Source of the DNA: Pseudooceanicola sp.
Lineage (GTDB): Bacteria > Pseudomonadota > Alphaproteobacteria > Rhodobacterales > Rhodobacteraceae
Length of the DNA: 64,000 nucleotides
Direction of reading: 5' to 3'
NCBI GenBank assembly: GCA_002709085.1
Contig: PAPR01000037.1
Location: forward strand, 1 to 64,000
This document shows positions 20,291 through 31,600 of the stretch, piece after piece. The notes below the pieces were generated by a model. That model was not told the origin of the DNA. It did no database searches and was given only the letters and a program-made list of their open reading frames with translations. A program made the position numbers and the translations under genes. Numbering within the stretch: position 1 is the first letter of the stretch; each line of letters begins with the position of its first letter.

Positions 20291-22177
20291 TCAGGGTTGC
20301 CATGTCCAAAGTTTCTGTCGCATCCAGTCGACCATCCGGCGGCTCCATATCCAGACATAGCGACGCTCGTCGATGCCGATCTTGGCGCGGCCTTCCATAC
20401 CGGGGCGAATGTCGTCCGGCACTGTCCCGTCGAGCAGCGCCTCAACGCGGAAGGCATTGAAACCTTCGCGTGCCTCAGCCACCGGCGTGATGCGAGTCAC
20501 CGTCATCGGCAGGGCGTCAGAGGGATGGCCGGTCAGCGCCAGATGCCCCTGCTGGCCCAACTCCACGAACCGCAAATCCCGTTCATCGACAAAGATATCG
20601 ACCCGATAGGCGGCATCCGGCACGATTTCGAACAATACCTCGCCCGCCTGCACCGGCGCGCCAAGCCGCTGGCTAAGGTCGCCCTGAACGATGGTTCCGG
20701 CAATCGGCGCGGTGATGCGGGTGCGGCCCAGCTGCGCCTCGGCCAGGTTCGCCTGGGCACGGGCCTGTTCGATCTGCGCCTCCAGCGCGGCGAATTGCGC
20801 GCGCTCATAGCGGGCCATGGCATCGCGGGCCTGCACGCTCAGCCGGTCCATCTCGGATCTGGTGCGCAGCAGTTCCAGGCGCAGGTCGGTGTCCTCCAGT
20901 CGCGCCAATTCGTCCCCCACGGCAACGCGATCCCCGGCCCTGAGCGGGGCGGCGGCGATGAACCCGGCGAAAGGCGCGGTGGCGGCGCGTTGGATCGCAC
21001 CACGCAATACCGCCTCTGATTGCACGCGGAAGGGGCCGGTCATCACCGTCGCGGCCACCACAGCCGCGATCACGGCAAGGGTCAGCAGTTTCCAACTCAG
21101 CCGGCGCGGCCCCAACACCACGCCAAGCGCATGGCCAATGGTGTCAACCAGCCGGCCCGCCAGCCAACGGTTCCCCCTGCGTTTGGTCTCCAGTACCGGA
21201 CCGATCAGGGCCGCGACAGCCTCCAGGGTAAGGTGATCATTTTCGTCAAAGCGCGGCTCGTCTTTGCGCCGCTCCACGCTCAGGACCCCGACCGGACCTT
21301 CGTCATCCGACAGCAAGACCGACAGCACCTGTCGAATGCGGCCCGCCTTGATCAGATCTCCGTGCGCGACCGAAATTGCCCGATCAAGCCCGGGCAGCGG
21401 CGGATAGGACACCGCCCCCCGCTGGTCAAAGGATTCCTCCATCGCCGTTTCTAACAGCTCTGCCGCACGTGACCGCCTTCGAAACCACGCTGCATGGGAC
21501 ATGGCCAAGAGCGCGATCCGAGGGGCGCCGCGGCGACGTCGCACCATGCCGATCGCGACGTGATCGTAGCCAAGCCGCGCATGCATTTCGTTGACGAGCG
21601 CCATCGCACAGGCGGCCGGTTTGCGATGTTCGCCGGCCAGCGCCAGCATGTCGATCGCCACACCGGACCGGACCACGCGCGCCATCTCGCTGCGCGCGTC
21701 TTCCTCCCATGCTCGGGATGACAACCAACCGGCAGCCCAGTGCAATTCCTGTAGCGCCTTTTGCTGAATCTCCGCGCCCTGCCCGACCAGTTCCAACACC
21801 GCCACAGTGCGGACACCCCCGGTTTGCGTGAGGATCGGATAAGCCACCAGCATCAGTCCATCATCCCCAGGAAGGGAGACGGGGCGGGCCGAGTTGATGG
21901 CGGCCTCTGCGATCTCTTTCAGGTGGCTTAGGTCGCGGCGCGGATCGGGCACCACGGCGACGGGAACAAAGGCCCCGGCCCCCGTATCGGCCTGCAACAG
22001 CACCGCCATCCGCGCGGCATCCACCCGACTGATCAGCACGGCCAGCCAGCTGGTCAGATAGGCCGACGCGGAGCGCGCATTCAGAAAAGCCGACCAGAGC
22101 GAACTGTCGAACCGCATCACCTCGCCCGTCCGGGTTGGTGCGGCAGCCGTGTCCGTGTGGCGATCAGTGATGTTCAT
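20291..22177 (-). CDS. GAF-domain HlyD-family membrane adaptor
   Basis: 628 residues. Residues ~35-155 and ~175-330 look like two GAF-type domains (for example VGVLSVERR and RFDENDHLTLEAVAALI in the second). One transmembrane helix follows at ~363-382. Residues ~390-600 are a HlyD/membrane-fusion adaptor with two lipoyl half-motifs (APFAGFI at 401-407 and APIAGTI at 490-496) around a coiled coil (~430-485). The GAF half should be cytoplasmic and the HlyD half periplasmic. The ATG at 22177 is preceded by GGGGGTGG (22187-22180); a TTG 15 bases upstream is less likely. The stop is one base from the M50 gene. It probably partners with that HlyD fusion. What the GAF domains sense is unknown. Confidence 0.85.
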   Translation of the reverse strand: MNITDRHTDTAAAPTRTGEVMRFDSSLWSAFLNARSASAYLTSWLAVLISRVDAARMAVLLQADTGAGAFVPVAVVPDPRRDLSHLKEIAEAAINSARPVSLPGDDGLMLVAYPILTQTGGVRTVAVLELVGQGAEIQQKALQELHWAAGWLSSRAWEEDARSEMARVVRSGVAIDMLALAGEHRKPAACAMALVNEMHARLGYDHVAIGMVRRRRGAPRIALLAMSHAAWFRRRSRAAELLETAMEESFDQRGAVSYPPLPGLDRAISVAHGDLIKAGRIRQVLSVLLSDDEGPVGVLSVERRKDEPRFDENDHLTLEAVAALIGPVLETKRRGNRWLAGRLVDTIGHALGVVLGPRRLSWKLLTLAVIAAVVAATVMTGPFRVQSEAVLRGAIQRAATAPFAGFIAAAPLRAGDRVAVGDELARLEDTDLRLELLRTRSEMDRLSVQARDAMARYERAQFAALEAQIEQARAQANLAEAQLGRTRITAPIAGTIVQGDLSQRLGAPVQAGEVLFEIVPDAAYRVDIFVDERDLRFVELGQQGHLALTGHPSDALPMTVTRITPVAEAREGFNAFRVEALLDGTVPDDIRPGMEGRAKIGIDERRYVWIWSRRMVDWMRQKLWTWQP

Positions 22178-22287
22178 CGCCACCCCCAGCAACAGGCAAG
22201 CCCGGCCTGAGAACGCTCAGCCGATGCAACCGCCGGTATCCCTCGTGGGGAGAGGCTTGATCGCGCCGCAATCGATGGATCCGGCGG

Positions 22288-22596
22288 TCAAGACTGCAGC
22301 TTGCCGTATCGGGCTTCATGTTCCTCAATCAACCGGTTCATCATGTCTGCCAAACGCTTGGCCGCATGGGGCGACATCACCACGCGATGATGCAGATCGA
22401 CCTCGATCTTGGATTTATTCATATCCCAGCTCTCGTTGACGCCGAAATTGATCACCACCTCTTCTTGCGTCGATGAGCCATTGCACACGTTGCAATACGA
22501 GCTCTTGAGATTGTTGGTGTTAAAGCTGACCTGGCTACCGGCCCCGGCGGGCTGTGACTTGCCATTGATCTTGCTGGGGGTGACGTTCTCGGGCAT
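22288..22596 (-). CDS. DUF3467 family small protein
   Basis: 102 residues with the DUF3467 hallmark V-MSPHAAKRLADMMNRLI near residues 72-90, followed by a charged helix. A CNVC pair (Cys35, Cys38) lies in the N-terminal half and may bind metal. No signal peptide or membrane segment is visible, so it is probably cytoplasmic. The ATG at 22596 has AGAAAGG (22612-22606) nine bases upstream, in the 18-bp gap after the giant gene's stop; a TTG one codon earlier is unlikely. DUF3467 has no established function to my knowledge. Its position between substrate and export genes suggests a chaperone, adaptor or regulator for the giant protein (inference). Confidence 0.85.
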   Translation of the reverse strand: MPENVTPSKINGKSQPAGAGSQVSFNTNNLKSSYCNVCNGSSTQEEVVINFGVNESWDMNKSKIEVDLHHRVVMSPHAAKRLADMMNRLIEEHEARYGKLQS

Positions 22597-22614
22597 CAAC
22601 GATGGCCTTTCTGT

Positions 22615-25600
22615 TCAGGATTTCATGCCGTTGGTGGCTGCGGTGCGGTCCCGCTGGGCGGCGTCGGTGGCCACGAAAGGAATGGCAAACCCATTGGGTT
22701 TTACCTCTGCGTCGACCTCGGGATCATGATCGAAATGCAGGGCCAAGTCCACACCGTTGACCCGCAGACGACGCAGGCCGGTGGCCAGCACCTCGCGACG
22801 CGACGCGCCGGTGCGGCGTAGTTTCAAGACCGGGGACAGGGCCGCAATCGCACCCAGCGCCAACAGGCCCTCAAGTTCGACAATCGCATCGCTCCCCTCC
22901 ATCCGCACGCGACCGGAGGCACCGTCCGGCAGACCCTCGATCGTTTCGGCGGCTATGCCGTCGGCCAGTGCCAGCGTCATTTCCAGCCGCGAGGCCCCGG
23001 CGAGCCCGGCCAGCTCAAACATCGCCGCGCCACCCGTTGCATCCAGCCCGACAAGACCATTCCCCGCCATCTGCGCGCCGAGCGGGCCCAGGGACAGGCT
23101 CCAAGCCGCATCCGCCAATTGCACAGCCGCCGTGCCAGTTTCGACCGGCAATGCCGCGCTTTGGTGCACCGGCACGACGTCGACGCCGCCCGTGTCGGAC
23201 CCGCCGTTCACATCCTGCACGGAAATCGACATGTTGCGGATTGCGCCTTCGGGATCGGTGGCCCCCGGTTTGGCCTGAAGTCGCAGCACAATCAGTTCAA
23301 GCGTCGGCTGCGCCAATGCAACAGGCGACGACAGTGACACCACTAGCTGACTGCCTCCGACCCCGGCTTCGATCCGGGTCTCAATCGACACCCCATCCGG
23401 CAGACCATCACCCGGCGTCACATCGCGCAGCTGCAACTGAGCAGGGTCAAAGGTTGCGGTAAACGACAGGTCCGTCACGCCCCCTTGGTTTTCGAACATC
23501 ATGAGCACGTTAAAAGACTTGAGCGCGTCGTTGTTCTTGTCCGGGTCGGAATAGCTCAGGTTCCGTGCGGGCAGATAGACAATCGGCAACTCGGTACTTT
23601 CCCCGACAACCAGGTCGAGCAGGTCGCCCACCGGTGGCAATGGCGTGTGCACAAAGGGCTGGGTCGGTTGCTCTATGTTGAGGGCAGGTTGCGGAACGAC
23701 AACAACGGGCGCGGCACTGACCGCGTGAATGACCTCATCACTGAAGCTGGCCGCCGGGGCAGCGCCATTGGCCTCGGTCAGGGCCATCGCGATCCGATGC
23801 GTGGCACCACGCGGCGCGGTGTCGGCCAGACGCGCGTGCATCGACAGCAGCGCGACGTCCGAGGCCGCGCTGGTCGGCGTGGCAAAGTCGAGCGTGATCC
23901 GCGACAAACCGTTCCCGCCGACCACGTCGACCGTCATTCCGAGAGGGGCATTGGGTCCTGCAGTGATCTCCATCTCGCCAATCACCGTCGGATCCCAGGT
24001 CAGCAACAGCACCACGCCAGTCAGCCCTGCATCCATTGTCGCACGGATCGGCTCACCTGTGAGCTCATTGCCCGCCGAGGCCAGGATCTCGCCCGGTCCC
24101 CGCAGCAGCGCAGGCCCGAGAACCGGTTTCAGCACGCCGCGTTCGGAGACGATCAATTGCAAAGTCTCGCTATCGCTTAGCCCCGAGGGGTCGGTCACAC
24201 TGATCACCACAGAGGCGGCGCCGAGATGACCCTCGGTGTCACCACTGATCCGCCCCGTCGCGGCATCGACAGTGATCCAATCCGGGCCGGACAGCTTGGC
24301 AAAAACCAGATTGGCGGCATCGGTATCAGGATCGGTGGCAGAGGGCAGAATATCAATCGCCTGACCTTCCGGCACCGAAACCGTCCCGAGCGCACCCAAG
24401 ACCGGGGCCAGCGGGGCCGGTGCGGTCACGCTAAGCACCAGCGTCGCCGTATCGCTCAGATTGTCGGGATCGGTGACACGGATCACCAGTGTGCTGTCGC
24501 CAGCGTGACCCTGGCTGTCACCGGTGATCCGGCCCGTCGCAGGATCAACACTGATCCAAGCCGGACCCGATACCTTTTCAAAGGTCAGCGCGGCGGCGGG
24601 CGTGTCGGGGTCTGTCACAACCGGCAGGACGTCCAGCGCCGCTCCTTCTGCCAAGGTCAATGCGGCCAACGGCGTGATCACCGGCGCAAGCGGATCGCGC
24701 GCGACCACTGTCAGCGCCAGTGTGCCGGTGTCGCTCAGGCCCGCGTCATCGGTCACGCGGATCACGATATCGACGGCTCCGGTCTGGCCCTCGGTGTCGC
24801 CGGATATCCGGCCCGTGGCAGCGTCAACCGCGACCCAATCCGCGCCGGAAACCTTGGTAAATGTCAGGCCAGCCGGCGACGTATCAGGGTCGGTCACGAC
24901 GGGCAGGATATTCAACGCCGCCCCTTCTGCGAGGGTCAGGGCATCCAACGCGCTCAACACCGGTGCAATCGGAGCGACGACGTTGATGGTCACCGAAAGC
25001 GTTGCTGTATCGGTCAAATCGGTCGGGTCGGTGACGCGGATCACAACCTCGACCGCACCGGGGTTGTCGGTGCTATCGCCGGTGATGCGACCCGTTGCGC
25101 CATCGACCAGGATCCAGTCCGGACCAGAGACCTTGTCGAACACCAGATCCGCGGCGGCGGTATCGGGGTCGGTCACGACAGGCAAGACATCCAGCGCCGC
25201 GCCGACAGTCAGCATGACAGGATCCATCGGCGCAAAGACCGGCGCAAGGGGATCACGATCGACAACGGTGATCGCGATGGCGGCAGCGTCGCTCAACCCG
25301 GTGTCATCGGTGACGCGGATGACGACATTGCTCGCCCCCGGATTTCCTTCGGTGTCACCCGTGATCCGCCCCGTGGCCGCATCGACGGTGATCCAGTCCG
25401 GCCCTGCGACCTTTTCAAAGGTCAGGCTAGTGGCGTCCGTATCGGGGTCGGTGACGACAGGCAGCACATCCACGGTTTCGCCGGTCGTCACCATCAACGT
25501 CTCAGCCAGCGTCAGGACCGGCGGCGCAATCACAGTCAGGGCCAGCAGCGTCCTGTCGGTGGCACCTTCGGGGTCCGCGACCTCTACCTCAATCGGGATC

Positions 25601-28600
25601 AACCCAAGCAAGGCTGCGGTATCTACGGTCAGACGTCCCGTTTCGGCGTCGATGGTTGCGCCATCCGGACCCGAAACAATGCGATAGCGCAGCGTATCGA
25701 CAGGGTCGTTGGGATCAACCGCGGTGAACGTCACCTCGAGTGGCTGGCCCTGTGTTACTGTCACCGGATCAACCGGACCGATCGCAGGTGCGCCGTTTTC
25801 ATCCGTTATCGTGATGGTGATGGTTGCGGGCTCGCTGAAAAGATCGCCGTCTGTGGCACGATAACGAATGGTGATATCGCCCAGAGCACCGGTTGCGGGC
25901 GTATAGAGATAGCGCCCGTCCGCCTGACGCTCAAAGGTCCCCGTGCCCGGCCCATCAAGGATTTCGATGGTCATGGCATCGCCGTTGTCGTCCGTGTCAT
26001 TACCCAGAGGATGCACCAGAACCGGGACGTTCAGTGTTGTTTTAGCGGTATCGTCAACTGCAACGGGTGCCACCTGTGCGCCGACGCCCAGCAGGATCAC
26101 ATCATCCAGAACCACGCGGCTGTCCAGGGCGCCAAGCCCCAGCAAGTCAAAGCTCAGCAAAACCGTATCGGGCAGGTCGAGCCCGGTAAAATCGACCGTC
26201 ACCAGCAGCCCATCGGCCGTATCTTCCAATGTCACCCCGTCAGAGATGCGGCGCGTCCCATCCGATTGCACGTTCAGGAAGGCATCGGATTTCCCAAGCT
26301 CTGCAATGCGCGGAATGACGGTCGCACCGGTGGTCGCGTCAATCAGCGCGGCTTCAAAGGCATCAGGCGCGGCGCCCTCCGAGCTGGCCAGCTGCATCGT
26401 GGAAATCACGAACTGCAGGCCCGTGGCGGTGCCCGGCACAGGGAAGCTTTGCTGCAGTGCCGACATCCGCAACGTCGCTTCGTCCAGCACACCCTGACCA
26501 TCGGCGATGACTGCCCCGCCCGTTGCCGCCCAACGCGAGTCCGAATTGTCCAGACCCAGCACAAAGCGCCCATTGCCAAAGCGGCCCGCGGCGGGTGCTT
26601 CGAAGACAGGCGCGGCGAGATTGGCCGCCGTTGGGCCCCCGTTGGCCCCTTGGACCGGGCCGGTTGGGGCATCTGGGGTGGCCACATCGGCGGATGGCGC
26701 GGTCCAGTCCTGCACATCCGGTCCAGTCAGATGTCGCCGCTGGCCAGTGTCAATGATTGCCGACATTACACGCGCATCAACGGTGGCGTCGACGATGTCA
26801 TTCAACCCGATGGCATTGCCGATTTCGTGCATCAGCACACTCAGCAGATCGATCCGCCCCTCAGCGGCGCTGCCCGAGGCCGCGGTGAACAAATGCGCAC
26901 TCTCGGTCGTGTTGAATTCGGCATCATCCAGCGGAGTCGCATCCACGAACCAACCATTGCCAGCCGCATCGATATCCAGGGTGATGACACCATTGTCCGA
27001 TACCGACGCCAGTTTCGTGCCGTCCAAGTTGCCCATGGTGAGACTGATGTTGTCGAGCGCGTCACCGATGCCGGGTAGCAGTTCGCTGTCCAGCCAGATG
27101 CCCTTTGCAACCTCGGCAAGGGCTGTAGCCTCAACCAGCGACAATTCGACATCTGTACCTGCACCAACCGACGCGGCGCTCTGGTTGGCCGATATATTGG
27201 TCAGACGAATGTTGTCGACGATGATAAAGTTCGAAAGCCCCTCCAGACCTTTCTTGATCCCCGCAACCGTCGGGAAGAAGTCAGCGATATCTTCGGCGAC
27301 CGTCTGTTCGCCCTCGTCGAGGCCACTTTGCGTGATGGTCAGCATGACCACATGCCCCTGGACAGCCTCCGGCACCTCAAATTCCATCGTGGTGTTGGTG
27401 AAGAAATTCGGTGGGACTGTCAGCGTTTCGGCGGCAGGGGTCGAAATGCTGCTGTCAATCGGGGTGAACTGTACCGTCAGCTTGACCCCTTCCTGGACGT
27501 TGAACGGCGACAAAACGTCGATCTTCAGACGCTGGACGTTGGTTGGAACCAACATCCGGTTGTGGGTAATGCTGTCGAAACTGGCGAGGGTGTTACCCGC
27601 GGCATCAAGCGCCTCATCCAGGACATCTTTGAAGTTAAAGGCAAATCCGGGCGGTGAGATGTTCAGGATCACAGCCGCGACCAGGTCCTTGATCACCTGC
27701 CCGCCCCCCATGATCAGACCGAAATTGGGTTCCGTCGATAGCCCCAGGCCCTTTGTCAGCAAGGTCGAGATATTGGCAGAAACAAAACCGGCGACCGCGC
27801 TCATCGCCTTTTTCTTGTTGGCAACATCATCCTGCGATGCGGTCGGCGCGGTCAGCGTTTCCCAGATCTTCGGTGATCCCGCGATCTCGTAGTCCGCTTT
27901 GCCCTTGATGTAGTCCTTAAGGATCGGCTCCGACAGCAGTCCGGCAATTTGCGCGTCGAGAACCTGTGCCAGCGTCTTGGTCAGTTCGAATTCCGGCAGC
28001 AAGAGGGCGGCAGCCGATTTGGATTTTTCAAACAGGTTCACATCCGACATCAGGAATGCGCCGGTGGTTTTGTTCAGGATCTGATCGCCGTCCAGAATGG
28101 CGTTGTTGTCCTCAAGCCACTGTGCGGATTTGTGCGCCGAGATTTGATCCAGATCCATGTTGTTATTCAGGCTGAACTTATCTTCGATCACCTGGAACAA
28201 TTTGCCCGTGATATACTTGTCAATCATCGGCTTGATCAGCACGTCGATGGTGTCAGTCAGCAAGCCGGTCAGGTTCTTGTTCACCAAGAAGAGGCTGGTG
28301 ATATCCATCGGTGCATCAAAGAAATCCGGCAGGATACTATTCAGCACATTGACCGTATACGACGTGTCACCGTGCATCGACCAACCGGGCAAATCATGGT
28401 TCAGCGGGAACCGCCCTAGGTTCGGCGGCAGAGCCAGTTGTGACAGGCTGGGCATCGCGCTGGTGGCCGGCTTTGTGCGCGTCGTGCCATCGGGGAGCTT
28501 GTCGTTCAGTTGCAGCTTGGCAAGATCGGCATCGGAAAGGTTGGTATCGGGCGGGTTGATGTAATTGTTGACCGCGTTGCCAAAGACCGTTTTGAACATC

Positions 28601-31600
28601 CAGGCGACATAGCCGGTGATCGCGTGTCGCGTTCCCGCCTGGAAATCACCGTTGTAAACCGTCGGCACCGCTGGATAGGTCTGCCCGGCGGGCAGCGTGG
28701 GTCTCTTGACCTCGGTATTGTCGAAATCGACGATGGTCCGTTTCAGGTCGCCCTGCTCAGGATGCAGGAAGCCGCCGGAGCCTGCCTGGGAGAAATAGAA
28801 CCCAGACCCGATGGCTTCGTTCGGTTTGATCGTGGAACTGGTAATGGAGTTCGACTTGGCCGTGACGAAATACTCGTCGAAATAGCTCTTAACGTCGCCC
28901 CAGCCGCCCTTGAAGGCGACCGGATCAACCACATACCAAGGTTGATCATTGAACACTTTCAAGAAGAAATCAAAAATTCCGCCGTCACTGTTCACCGCGT
29001 CACGCTGCTGGCTGACGAGAAGGTTTTGATCCCCCTCGGTCCGGCGGATCGCCATCCCCTCTAGGTACAAGGAATTCACGTCCGCTGTCCCGAGATACCA
29101 ATTGATCACCCGAGTGTGCGGCGTCGCCAGCAGATCGTCATCGATAAAGCCCGAAACCTCGAACCCCTCGCCGGTGAACTTGACCTCAAGGTCGCTTTTG
29201 CTCAGCCCCTGTGCCGAGGTTGGTTTCGGCGCACCGCTGTCCTTGGTCGTCGGAACCGAGGTCCCGTTGGGTGTGGTGGTCGGCAGAAGGCTAAAGGTAT
29301 CGCCCAAGGTCTCCAGAATACCGTCAATATTTTCGTCTGCAGTCTCTTGAAAATAAGTATCGGCGAAATTGACATTGGACCAGATTGTGACGTTCGGGTC
29401 CGCGAAATCATCAAAGGGCAATTCCTTGACCTGCAACCCAAACAGAGAGGCCAGCGCCTTGGCAATTTCCCAGGCCTGCTTCATCTTGCTTACAACAGAC
29501 TGCGCAAGTCTGCCGGCCGGCGGTAGGGTCGCCGTCAGCGCCAATGCACCCACTTCGAGCACCCGCAGCCAGTTTCCGACAATCTGATCGACGTTGATTT
29601 TCAACGTGCCCTGTTTGAAATCATGCGGGTCGAGGTTGGTCTGCTGGATCACCAGATCCAAGTCCTCGCCCTCTGGATAGAACGTGCCTAGACGCTGGAT
29701 GATCTCTGAATTGACCGAGGTGCCGCGACTGTGGCCGACGAAATGCAGCGGGCTTTTGAACAACTTGCCAGGCGTGCCGACCGTGCCGCCAAGCTGACGA
29801 TCCAGATGCACCATGGAGGCAAAGAACGCATCCGCCGCCGCCTCGGAAAAGCCGGAATCCGAGACGTTGCTTTCACGGTACCAATCCAGGACCAGGGTGA
29901 CCGCCTCGCCTTCTTTCAGCGCGGCCATATCAACGGGATCAGTGCTGATGACGGGGTGTTCGATCAGCGGGTTATAGCTCTCTACGCTGTGCCACAGACC
30001 CGTCTCCTTGCTATAGACCAGCACGATGCCACCGCCGGACGCCTCTGACAGAGTTTGGCCGACATTGATCCAGCTGACCAGCTGCGCGACATCCAGCGAG
30101 CTGTTGGCGTAGTCGGGATACCACCCCATCGGCTGAAACCCGTGGGTGATAATATTAACCGAGGTGAAGGGCCCGACGGTCTCAATCTTGTCCACCACAA
30201 AGGAGCTATCAGCGCGCAACTGGCCACCGCGCCGTTCGATATCAACGCCCCAGAAATATTCGTTGTTCGCCACCAGAGTCTGCGCGAGGACATTTGACAC
30301 TTTGACAAGCAGGACATGATTGTCGCGCACCGTACCGGTGACCGATAGCTCGTTCCCCTCCTCGTCCTTGACCTTCCCGTTAACGATGGCGTTCCCTCGA
30401 GTCAGCTTGCCATCCAGGCCCAATATCCACAGATACCCCGACTCGAGTTCATAGGACCCTGCAGTCACGCCCGTGTTGACGATCCGGTTGCGATGGTAAT
30501 CCAGCGACAGCGCCTCGGGGGGCGCATCGGCATTTGAGGGGCGCGTGCGATAGCTATCGCCGGGGAACAGGCCAAATCCAGCGGGCTGCGTGCTGACATA
30601 CAAATCGGCAAGCCAGTTCTGCTGACCCAGCTTGGACGGGTCCAGCTGAGCCTCAAAGATCAGCGGCGCGGCGTTCTCCCCGTAAAGGGCGATAGGTGAT
30701 CCCGGCTGCAACAGCTTGATACCGGTATCGTTCTGCACATCCAGCCCGATCCCAAAGGGGATCACGTCATATGGGGCCGCGACGACCGCCGGGTTGGCGG
30801 TCAGACCGAAGTTAGTGTTTCCGACCTGGTCGACTGGGAATTTCCGATGCGATCCGGCCTCAAGATCGGTTCCGCCGTCAAAGCTAAGCCCCCCAAAGTT
30901 CCGGGCCTCGGCGGCCCTGACCAGGGCGTCAACATTGTAAGATGAAACCCCTCCCGCCGCGCGGAAACTTGCGAACAGCTGGGTGCCATCGGGGCGTAGC
31001 GCCACGTCGACCATATACTGGTCCGGGATCGGCGTGGTGGAACCGACATGCTCAGCCGAACCGTATTTGAACTCGATCCCACGAGTGTCCCATTCAGACA
31101 CGTCCATGCCGAACGGATTGCGCACCAGGCCGACTTTGGACCCCAGATCGTGGCGAATCTCGACCTCGTAGGCCAGACCTGATGGCAGCGTAAAGTACCG
31201 CGACATCGCGTAATCGCCGACAAAGGCGTAGGAGAGATCCGGCGCAATCGCCAAGGTGGACGGGTTCCGAATGTCCAGATCGTAGTTCTGGCTGCTGAGC
31301 CTCAGGTAGTTGTCGATGACGATCGCACCGTAGAACGGAACTGGAATGATCAGCGGCGAATAGCGCACGCCAATCAGCCCCTCATTGATGTCAAACGGCG
31401 CAAAACGGTCGGGATCAGCAGGCGAAGGAAGCTGGTTCACCTTTGCGGCATAGCCAGCTGGCGTATCGTTGGTGACCGAGATCGTGTAGAAGCCGCTCTT
31501 CAACTCACCCTCTGACACAAAGGCCAGTCGCTTTCCGTCCGAGGATGCTTCAATATCGGTCGGATCGTTGTAACCGTTCAGCTCCCCGACGACTTCGAGG

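Noticed and set aside
20290-20457. Longer start for the PqqD/M50/HlyD gene
   Set aside because: The extra 56 residues lie inside the HlyD part of the upstream gene and are low-complexity; the ATG one base after the stop is preferred.
22615-25530. Type I secretion signal at the giant protein's C-terminus
   Set aside because: No GGxGxDxxx nonapeptides, and no ABC transporter or TolC-type gene in the window.
24140-25530. CRISPR-like regular repeats
   Set aside because: The ~280-bp period is in frame and codes for tandem protein domains; no short repeat-spacer pattern.
24226-27078. 950-residue frame opposite the 93-aa repeats
   Set aside because: Its apparent repeats are only the reverse strand of the tandem repeats of the giant gene.
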